Shown: in pieces, positions 57,802-64,000 of the stretch | Numbering within the stretch: the first letter of the stretch is position 1 | Layout: each line of letters begins with the position of its first letter | Source: Flavobacterium sp. NRK F7 | GTDB lineage: Bacteria; Bacteroidota; Bacteroidia; Flavobacteriales; Flavobacteriaceae | Length of the DNA: 64,000 nt | Assembly (NCBI RefSeq): GCF_024054195.1 | Contig: NZ_JAMXLB010000001.1 | Coordinates: 973,069-1,037,068, forward strand | Direction: 5' to 3' | Notes under the pieces: model-generated | The model's database searches: none | What the model saw: the letters and a program-made list of their open reading frames with translations, nothing else | What the model was told of the DNA's origin: nothing | Made by a program: the position numbers and the translations under genes

Positions 57802-60641
57802 TATTTTTTTACTAATTTATGTAAGCTACTTTCTCCACTAAGGGTTGTGATTTTAACAAAGTAAATACCATTAGGATAATGAGACATATCAATTGTTTTT
57901 GAGTTGTTATTTTGTAAGATAATTTCTTTTCCTAAAACATCATAAACAGTAATTGTACTTTCTTTTTCTGTACCAATGTTAAAAATTCCTGATGTTGGAT
58001 TTGGATATAATAACAAGTCTTCAGAGTTTATAAAAGAACTAGTAGCTAAGCTTGCACAAGTAACTCCTGAAGCCACTGGTGAGCCAGATAACCAATTTGA
58101 AGTTGTTCCATAGAGATTAAAATTATGCAACACACCACTTGAACCTCCAGAAACTGAATTCGTTAGAGTAGTAACTGCATCGTTATTTGCTTGATCGTAA
58201 CCTTGATTAAAGGTATAATAAGCCAGCAAACCACTTTCATTTCCAAGTAACTCACAATTTTTAGTAGCATTAATTTCAGTAGCAGTTTTTGCAGTATTCC
58301 AAATTCTAACTTCATCTAAATTTCCTTCATATAGTTCAAAAGGAGCTAAATTATTATAAGATCTTCCACCAATAAGTAAATTATCTGACGTAATATTGAT
58401 AGTTGCAGTACCCGTTACACCTAAAACCCCATCAATATAAATTTCTAAATTGTTAGTTGCATTCGCATTTTTGACTACTGCTATATGATGCCAATTACTA
58501 TTAATACTGATAGAAGAAGAAATCGTATTATTAATATCATTCACATAGTCATAAATATAAAAATCTACATCTCCATCATCTACACGTAATTTGGTATGGC
58601 TCGTATCATTAGAGTTTTTTGACCATGAAATAATTGTGTTGTTATAATCATAATTGGTTTTTACCCATGCTTCAATCGTAAATTCATTAGGTTTTTCAAA
58701 ATGAGTTAATTGAATATAATCGTTGTTACCATCAAAATTTAAATGAGTAGCAGCTGTTGTGGTAGTAGTTACTTGTACCGCTACACGGTTGCTTGGTGCT
58801 GTTTCTGTAATGCGCTTTACAGTATCACTACCAAAATCAGATACTACAATTTTACCGTCAGCTTGCATAGCTATACCCAAAGGATAATTTAAACCAGTTG
58901 CAATTGAGGTAATATTTGTACCATCAGCATCCATTCTTTTTACCGTATTATTTCCAGAATCAGTAAATACAATTTTGCCATCAGCTTGAATAAATATTCC
59001 TGAGGGAGAATTAAGTCCGCTTGCTAAGGTTACAATATTTGTGCCGTCTGAATCCATTCTTTTTATAACGTTATTATTTGTGTCAGCCACTACAATTTTG
59101 CCATCATCTTGAATGGCTAAAGCATAAGGAGAATTAAATCCACTTCCCAAAATTTCTGAATTTGTACCATTCGAATCTAATCGAATAATGTTACTGTCAT
59201 CTGTTACAGAAACTACAATTTTACCATCATTTTGTATGGCAATTCCAGAAGAAAGGTATAGCTCATTAAGTAAAAATGATTCTATATTAGTAGCATCTGG
59301 ATCCATTCGTTTAACACCTTGTGTATAATCAGCCAAAACAATTTTACCATTAGGTTGTACAGTAACCCCAAATGGATCAAATCCGCTTCCTAAGGTTACT
59401 ATATTACTACCATCAGCATCCATACGCTTTAATAAACCATTGCCAAAGTCAGCTATTAAAATTTTACCATCATTTTGAATCGCTACTCCTGATGGAAAAC
59501 GAAATCCAGTTGCAAGCGTTTCAATAGTGGTAGGATTTATTTGCTCTACATAATACGTGCCAGAAACAAGTACATCCGTACTGGCTAATGGTGAACCACC
59601 TGAAGCAGTTGTAAACCATTGCGCTGTTGCACCTGTACTGGTAGTAGTAACTAAATCTGCTACGGTACTACCTGGTGTAACAATTTGAGAGTTAGTAGAA
59701 ACTCTTTTTACAGTTACAGGTAAAAGGTTTGTGCTTTCTACTCCTGTTACGGTTTGAGAAGCATAATAGGTAAAATTATCATATAATGGATAATTGTTAG
59801 TTAATAATATAGTACCTGCTGCATCATAATACCACTTAATATTGCTTCCTGTTACTTGGAGGTCATCCACTGTTTTATCATCACCAGTAAAAATTTGAGT
59901 CGTATATAAAGTAGTAGGTGCTGGAACATTCTGATTACATCCAGTACCTGAAGCTGTTGAAAAAGTTCCTACAATGGTTCCATCTTGACTACCGTTGGTA
60001 GTGGCAAGATCTGTAACGGTATTTCCTGAAATACTTTCAAAAGTATAATAAACTTCTAAACCAGCTTCATTACCTGTCAAGCATGTGTTAAAGTTATTGG
60101 CTATTTCGGTGCTTGTTCTTGCTACTGACCAAATACGAACATTATCGAACTTGGCATTGGCATTGGTCATACCATCCATACGATCACCCATTCTAACATT
60201 CCCGATACCGAATGCAGCCATTAAGCCATAAGGTTCATAAGAGGATATAAAAGTGCCATCAATATATACACTTATTTCTGAATATAAGACAATAGCAATA
60301 TGATACCATTGTCCTGTATTTAATGTCATTAAATCAATAGTTTCATGGTTTATACCATCGCCAAAAACGTATTTCGCATTACCGTTGCTATCAACATAAA
60401 AATCTATAGGCTGTGGGCTACCCGTGTTGGTAGTAGCAGATACTCCACCATTATAATTTTGTAAAGAATGCATATAGAAATCAAATTCTATTGTAAATCC
60501 AGTACTGTTTAATGAATAATTATTGGGAAGGCTCACATAATTAGCTGTTCCAGCAAGGTCGATAGCATTATTTTGTGCAAATAAGGTGTTTGAAATGCAA
60601 AATAGTACAAGTAATAATAAACTAAAGTATTTTTGTTTCAT
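57801..60641 (-). CDS. Large secreted LamG/NHL-repeat protein with T9SS sorting domain
   Basis: This 946-residue protein has a signal peptide (MKQKYFSLLLLVLFCISNTL) and a first LamG/concanavalin-like domain (about 28-200: FTIEFDFYMHSLQNYNGGVS, WYHIAIVLYSEISVYIDGTF). An Ig-like linker is followed by six or seven NHL-type repeats of about 35 residues (about 380-620, each with DGKIVV-AD and a KRMDADGTN-like end) forming a beta propeller. A second LamG domain (about 625-790) and a T9SS type A sorting domain (about 872-946) follow. It should be exported to the surface. The promoter bears a 26-bp element shared with the next LamG gene. Confidence 0.88.
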   Translation of the reverse strand: MKQKYFSLLLLVLFCISNTLFAQNNAIDLAGTANYVSLPNNYSLNSTGFTIEFDFYMHSLQNYNGGVSATTNTGSPQPIDFYVDSNGNAKYVFGDGINHETIDLMTLNTGQWYHIAIVLYSEISVYIDGTFISSYEPYGLMAAFGIGNVRMGDRMDGMTNANAKFDNVRIWSVARTSTEIANNFNTCLTGNEAGLEVYYTFESISGNTVTDLATTNGSQDGTIVGTFSTASGTGCNQNVPAPTTLYTTQIFTGDDKTVDDLQVTGSNIKWYYDAAGTILLTNNYPLYDNFTYYASQTVTGVESTNLLPVTVKRVSTNSQIVTPGSTVADLVTTTSTGATAQWFTTASGGSPLASTDVLVSGTYYVEQINPTTIETLATGFRFPSGVAIQNDGKILIADFGNGLLKRMDADGSNIVTLGSGFDPFGVTVQPNGKIVLADYTQGVKRMDPDATNIESFLLNELYLSSGIAIQNDGKIVVSVTDDSNIIRLDSNGTNSEILGSGFNSPYALAIQDDGKIVVADTNNNVIKRMDSDGTNIVTLASGLNSPSGIFIQADGKIVFTDSGNNTVKRMDADGTNITSIATGLNYPLGIAMQADGKIVVSDFGSDTVKRITETAPSNRVAVQVTTTTTAATHLNFDGNNDYIQLTHFEKPNEFTIEAWVKTNYDYNNTIISWSKNSNDTSHTKLRVDDGDVDFYIYDYVNDINNTISSSISINSNWHHIAVVKNANATNNLEIYIDGVLGVTGTATINITSDNLLIGGRSYNNLAPFELYEGNLDEVRIWNTAKTATEINATKNCELLGNESGLLAYYTFNQGYDQANNDAVTTLTNSVSGGSSGVLHNFNLYGTTSNWLSGSPVASGVTCASLATSSFINSEDLLLYPNPTSGIFNIGTEKESTITVYDVLGKEIILQNNNSKTIDMSHYPNGIYFVKITTLSGESSLHKLVKK
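58790..59520 (-). repeat. NHL-type repeats within the LamG gene
   Basis: Six to seven tandem units of about 105 nt encode DGKI-x-x-AD and VKRMDADGTNI variants. They are well preserved at protein level and predict a six- or seven-bladed propeller. Confidence 0.75.
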
Positions 60642-60662
60642 AGGAAAGTGTTTTTTATAAGG

Positions 60663-60670
60663 TAAAATTA
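60663..60670 (-). promoter_or_regulatory. -7-like box of the large LamG gene
   Basis: TAATTTTA on the minus strand (one mismatch to TAnnTTTG) lies exactly 29 nt after the 26-bp element, as in the paralogous gene. Confidence 0.5.
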
Positions 60671-60699
60671 AATATAATAGCCATTGATGCTTTTTAAAA

Positions 60700-60725
60700 G
60701 GGACGAATGGCAGAAGTTTGTATAT
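60700..60725 (-). promoter_or_regulatory. 26-bp promoter element, copy 1 (proposed LytTR site)
   Basis: Identical over 26 bp to 62184-62209. On the minus strand it runs from ATATACAAAC to CATTCGTCCC. Inside it TTCTGCCA and TTCGTCCC form an imperfect 8-bp direct repeat, the kind of site bound by LytTR dimers. It lies 29 nt before the -7-like box. Confidence 0.65.
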
Positions 60726-60730
60726 GAATG

Positions 60731-60761
60731 AAAAAAGACTTGATTTTCACAAGTCTTTTTT
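60731..60761 (-). terminator. Intrinsic terminator of the 449-residue LamG gene
   Basis: AAAAAAGACTTG pairs with CAAGTCTTTTTT, with A and T runs, 11 nt after the stop at 60773. Confidence 0.8.
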
Positions 60762-60772
60762 AAATTAATTTC

Positions 60773-62122
60773 TTATTCTTTTATGATTCTTTGAAAGCTA
60801 GCATTTCCATTTTTATCAGTCATTTTTAGAATATAAACTCCTTTTGCATTTTTAGATAGATCAAAAGAAGTTGCTGGGGTATCCATTTTTTGATCTAAAA
60901 TGGTTTTTCCAAAAACATCCAATAACTGAACTGTTATATTTTCCTTAGTTTCAATTATTAAAAAGTGATTTACTGGATTAGGATAAGCTAAAATCTTTTT
61001 TTCAAATTCAAGATTGTTGATTGATAATGTAGCACAATCCGTTGAAGAAAACGTACTATTTACATTGGTATCGGTAAAAGACCAACCTGTACATGGCGCA
61101 AAATTAGTATTGCTTGAATTAGTACCTATTAATCCAGTAAAATCAACAGTATTTCCACAATCAGTAAAAATCCAAGTACAATCTGCAGGAGCTAATACCC
61201 ATTGTGTATTGTCCCAAAATATTTCGTAGGCATTTTGAGTTCCGTCACATGAAACTGCTGCAGGGAAATTTGCAGCATTACACACAATTTCATCAGTTTT
61301 ATAATGCGTTTTTCCATTTAATGTACCAATAGCATAATAAATGCCAGCATAACTACCAGTTACAGTAACAGCAGGAGCTATTTCTGGAATAGTACAGCCA
61401 GTTCCACTAGAAAAAGAACATAATCCTTCCAGTAATCCATTTTTACGTGGAGAACTTTCTACTCTATTTCTAAAAGTTCCATTGTTTGATCTGTCAAAAT
61501 TTATGTTTGCCGATAAACCCGTTTCTGTATTGTTCAAACAGCCATTGTAGTTGTTAAGAATTTCGGTACTGGTTCTTAAAATACTCCAAATTCTTAAATT
61601 GTCAAACTTACAATCACCCGAATTATTCGTTCTACTACCTACAGTAATATTTGTACTATTGTCAGACAATGTCAAGGAGAAATTATAATCTACAACAAGA
61701 TTACCGTTAACAAACATTTTAATATTTTTTGTAGCAGTGTTGTTTACTACAAATGCCACATGATACCATTGACCGATATTGAAGCTTGGAGTATTAGGAA
61801 TAGTTTCCGAAGTTGAACCATCTCCTAACTTTAGAAAGGAACTTCCAGAATTATCAACATAAAAATCCAAAGGTTTTGCAATAAAGTTAAAAGTATTTCC
61901 AGAAAAAAATCTTCCATTATAATTACTAGCACTGTTAAGATAAAAATCATACTCAATAGTGAAATTATTAATATCAAAAACGTTACTTCCATCACCCAAC
62001 ATCAATGCTCCTCCAGCTAAATAGAAGTTGTTGTTACCTGAAAGATTAACAGCATTGTTTTGTCCAAAAGTTAAGATAAAACCAAAAGAAAGTAAGAAAG
62101 TTACAAAGTATTTTTGTTTCAT
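60773..62122 (-). CDS. Secreted LamG protein with T9SS sorting domain
   Basis: This 449-residue protein begins with a signal peptide nearly matching its neighbour (MKQKYFVTFLLSFGFILTFG). One LamG/concanavalin-like domain follows (about 25-215: FTIEYDFYLNSASNYNGRFF, WYHVAFVVNNTATKNIKMFV). Next is a Cys-rich region of about 130 residues (YKTDEIVCNAANFPAAVSCD, YEIFWDNTQWVLAPADCTWI) and a T9SS type A sorting domain (about 375-449: ILAYPNPVNHFLIIETKENI, GVYILKMTDKNGNASFQRII). It is a paralogue of the 946-residue protein in its N-terminal half. Its promoter has the shared 26-bp element and a perfect -7 box. Confidence 0.87.
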   Translation of the reverse strand: MKQKYFVTFLLSFGFILTFGQNNAVNLSGNNNFYLAGGALMLGDGSNVFDINNFTIEYDFYLNSASNYNGRFFSGNTFNFIAKPLDFYVDNSGSSFLKLGDGSTSETIPNTPSFNIGQWYHVAFVVNNTATKNIKMFVNGNLVVDYNFSLTLSDNSTNITVGSRTNNSGDCKFDNLRIWSILRTSTEILNNYNGCLNNTETGLSANINFDRSNNGTFRNRVESSPRKNGLLEGLCSFSSGTGCTIPEIAPAVTVTGSYAGIYYAIGTLNGKTHYKTDEIVCNAANFPAAVSCDGTQNAYEIFWDNTQWVLAPADCTWIFTDCGNTVDFTGLIGTNSSNTNFAPCTGWSFTDTNVNSTFSSTDCATLSINNLEFEKKILAYPNPVNHFLIIETKENITVQLLDVFGKTILDQKMDTPATSFDLSKNAKGVYILKMTDKNGNASFQRIIKE

Positions 62123-62146
62123 AAGGTGAGATTTTGAGTTACTTTA

Positions 62147-62154
62147 CAAAAGTA
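62147..62154 (-). promoter_or_regulatory. -7 promoter box of the 449-residue LamG gene
   Basis: TACTTTTG on the minus strand matches TAnnTTTG perfectly; 29 nt separate it from the 26-bp element. Confidence 0.6.
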
Positions 62155-62183
62155 AATCAAATACCTATTTCTTATCTTTTTTT

Positions 62184-62209
62184 GGGACGAATGGCAGAAG
62201 TTTGTATAT
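62184..62209 (-). promoter_or_regulatory. 26-bp promoter element, copy 2 (proposed LytTR site)
   Basis: Perfect copy of 60700-60725 at the same distance from its -7 box. It lies just 4 nt past the stop codon of the LytTR regulator gene. Confidence 0.65.
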
Positions 62210-62213
62210 AAAA

Positions 62214-62864
62214 CTAAAGTTTGAAAGATAATGTTCTGGAAACGGGTATCTCAAACGAATTGATTTTAAGAGAAGTTGTGCTTTTACTCGTTATTTTATT
62301 TTTATTTGCAACATAAGAACGATGCACTCTAATAAATTGATTTTGATCTAGTTCTTGATGAAAATGATCTAAAGAATAGCGAACTGTAATCATTTTTGTT
62401 GAGGTTTGAATATCGATATAGTTTTTATCACTTTTAATGAATAAAATGTCATCAAAAGGTAATTTGATTTCCTCATAACCTTCTTTAATAGTAATGAAAT
62501 TGAGTTTGGTTTGTTCTATGGCTAATTCAATAGCTGCAATTACGTCTATTGTTTTTATGGGTTTGGTTAAATAAGCAACCGGTTTTATGGTTAATGCTTT
62601 TTTCAATGTTTCAATTTCAGTTTGGCCTGTAATGAAAATCACTTTTTCACTTTTTAGGTTTTCTTGTGCCCAAATAATTCCAGAGTCTTTACCTTCCACA
62701 TTGATGTCTAATAAAATTAGATTTGGGTGATAATCATTTAATTTTTCAGAGGCTTGATTTAATTTATAGGCTAATTCGATATCGAGATACTTATTTTCAA
62801 CAAGAATCTCTTTGATATGATTTGCAATGAGTACTTGATCTTCTACGATTAAAATTTTAGGCAT
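62214..62864 (-). CDS. LytTR-type response regulator
   Basis: This 216-residue regulator has a receiver domain (KILIVEDQVLIANHIKEILV; acceptor Asp53 in NLILLDINVEGKDSG; VAYLTKPIKTIDVIAAIELA). A C-terminal LytTR DNA-binding domain follows (about 125-216: ILFIKSDKNYIDIQTSTKMI, RYSLDHFHQELDQNQFIRVH, RSYVANKNKITS). LytTR domains bind imperfect direct repeats; the identical 26-bp elements before both neighbouring LamG genes are the best candidate sites. It lies 15 nt after the kinase gene. Confidence 0.93.
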   Translation of the reverse strand: MPKILIVEDQVLIANHIKEILVENKYLDIELAYKLNQASEKLNDYHPNLILLDINVEGKDSGIIWAQENLKSEKVIFITGQTEIETLKKALTIKPVAYLTKPIKTIDVIAAIELAIEQTKLNFITIKEGYEEIKLPFDDILFIKSDKNYIDIQTSTKMITVRYSLDHFHQELDQNQFIRVHRSYVANKNKITSKSTTSLKINSFEIPVSRTLSFKL

Positions 62865-62879
62865 AGGGTAATAATAGAT

Positions 62880-64000
62880 TTATTTTTTTACAAATGAGAG
62901 TTGAAATCCATTAGAAGTGTTGATGGTATAGTTTACGTCTAGTTGTAAACAAAGTTGGTGAATTAACTTCGGTTTTATGTTTTCGTTAATACTTGTTTTT
63001 CCATTGTCTTGATAATTGAAAGAATACCCTTGAGTTTCTTTGGTTATGGAGGTAGTAATTATTTTCTCTTGCGTTGCTGTAAAGGCATATTTGATAGAAT
63101 TTATTATCAGTTCGGTGATTAATAACCCAAGATACATGGCGTTTTCAGATTCAATTTTGAAATCGTCAATAGTAAAAGTAAGTGCTACATTTTTATCTTC
63201 AGCAATTTCATTGAAGTTGTTTTTAATTTCTGTCAAATAATCTTTTAAAGCGATTTCGTTTTTGTTTTTATTTTTATACAAATGGCGGTGAAGCGATGCT
63301 ATGGTTTCAATTTTGGATAATATTCGCAAGAAATCATTCCGATGTTCTTCCTTTTCTTTTTTTCTAAGTGTGTCGGCAATTAATAAAGTGATTAACTGTA
63401 AATTGTTGTTCACGCGATGATTGGTTTCGCTAATTAAAAATTCATTTTCCTCGGATAGTTTCTCCAACAACTTGTTTTTGTGTTGAATTTTTTTGCTGTA
63501 GAATATGAGTATAAAAACTCCTAAAAGCGATATCAATAAAACTGTAATTAGATAATAGATGTTTTTTTTAGAAGCTTTCAATTGCTTTTCATTGAATTCA
63601 ATAATAATTTTATTTTCTAATAGTTCATATCTTTTATTGCTGGAATAAAAGGAAATTTTACTATTTATTTCATTTAACGAATCACCATAAAACATAGCTT
63701 CTTTAAAGTTGTTATCTAAAGTATTGATGTTCTTTAATTCATTGTAACATTGTTGAATTTGCCATAAATTGTTTATAATTTTAGCTTGATTTACTGCTTC
63801 TTTATAAAACTTTTTGGCGGTTGTTATATCGTTGTCTTTTTGTTGATAGAATCTACCTAGATTGATGCATACGTCAATAAATGCAATTTTTACATCATAT
63901 TCTTTTGCAATTGCATAAGCTTTTAGAAAATAAGGCAATGCATTTTCAGGATTTCTATTAAAATCCAAATAGCCTATTTCATTTAGAGTATAAACGATAA
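62880..64000 (-). CDS. TPR sensor histidine kinase (HisKA_2 type), N-terminus cut by window edge
   Basis: At least 373 codons are visible, and the frame stays open to the window end (upstream residues read LNEIGYLDFNRNPENALPYF, a TPR). Thus the ATG-like start at 63968 is not real. Visible parts are tetratricopeptide repeats (about the first 130 residues), a membrane segment (YYLITVLLISLLGVFILIFY), a coiled coil, and the HisKA_2 H-box FLISETNHRVNNNLQLITLL. ELIINSIKYAF (N-box) follows, with a compact ATPase domain ending NTSNGFQLSFVKK. The terminal G-box is short. It is the partner of the LytTR regulator 15 nt downstream. Confidence 0.88.
   Translation of the reverse strand, partial: IVYTLNEIGYLDFNRNPENALPYFLKAYAIAKEYDVKIAFIDVCINLGRFYQQKDNDITTAKKFYKEAVNQAKIINNLWQIQQCYNELKNINTLDNNFKEAMFYGDSLNEINSKISFYSSNKRYELLENKIIIEFNEKQLKASKKNIYYLITVLLISLLGVFILIFYSKKIQHKNKLLEKLSEENEFLISETNHRVNNNLQLITLLIADTLRKKEKEEHRNDFLRILSKIETIASLHRHLYKNKNKNEIALKDYLTEIKNNFNEIAEDKNVALTFTIDDFKIESENAMYLGLLITELIINSIKYAFTATQEKIITTSITKETQGYSFNYQDNGKTSINENIKPKLIHQLCLQLDVNYTINTSNGFQLSFVKK

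Overview
The window is an AT-rich chromosomal segment from a member of the Bacteroidota, most likely a Flavobacterium-like Flavobacteriaceae. The evidence is: type IX secretion (T9SS) C-terminal sorting domains on several secreted proteins; SusC-type and other TonB-dependent receptors; lineage-restricted families (DUF5686, DUF3098, DUF4271, DUF4296, DUF6607-like); few purine-rich ribosome binding sites; and many promoters with the Bacteroidota -7 consensus TAnnTTTG. No rRNA, tRNA, CRISPR array, phage or insertion sequence was seen. Most of the window is ordinary chromosomal backbone.

Layout. 1-7112: RND exporter (cut by the window start), DUF5686 outer-membrane protein, frr-pyrH, a patatin and a thioredoxin-like protein. 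7104-11230: a DUF1800-DUF1501 pair and a barrel-like gene broken by one stop codon. 11220-17038: truB-uppP and ftsX-DUF3098, separated by a plus-strand cassette made of a TPR histidine kinase, a LuxR-type response regulator and three tandem small-RNA-like units. 17194-24668: leuS carrying two in-frame copies of a palindromic element, then small envelope proteins and a zinc metallopeptidase. 24739-36485: Lrp regulator and saccharopine-dehydrogenase-like enzyme, DUF423, pckA, hemD-like, DUF4271, polyprenol-phosphate mannosyltransferase, dihydroorotase, DUF4296, an SDR, tyrS and a LuxE-like protein. 36646-44834: methyltransferase, T9SS cargo proteins, a beta-helix lipoprotein and a large TonB receptor. 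45011-53476: PhoB/PhoR-like two-component system, glycosyltransferase, LpxH-like phosphoesterase, trmB, LysE exporter, alkyltransferase-like protein, mrp-nifU, ferredoxin reductase and ferredoxin. 53509-57577: a HmuR/HmuY heme-uptake locus. 57709-64000: two LamG/T9SS proteins, a 30-residue membrane peptide, and a LytTR regulator with its kinase (cut by the window end).

The most interesting signals are regulatory. (1) The LuxR-type system at 12799-15285 is followed by three tandem units. Each has a CCCC-N8-GGGG inverted repeat, exactly 26 nt, TTTG, an A/C-rich leader, a conserved core and an intrinsic terminator. The same operator at the same spacing lies before the DUF1800-DUF1501 operon, so a local regulon of three paralogous sRNAs plus a surface-protein operon is proposed. 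(2) A perfect 26-bp element lies exactly 29 nt before the -7 box of both LamG/T9SS genes that adjoin the LytTR regulator. (3) Palindromic elements sit in frame inside leuS. (4) A 30-residue membrane peptide overlaps the large LamG gene by TAATG. All functional statements are from reading the sequence and family knowledge; no database search was run.
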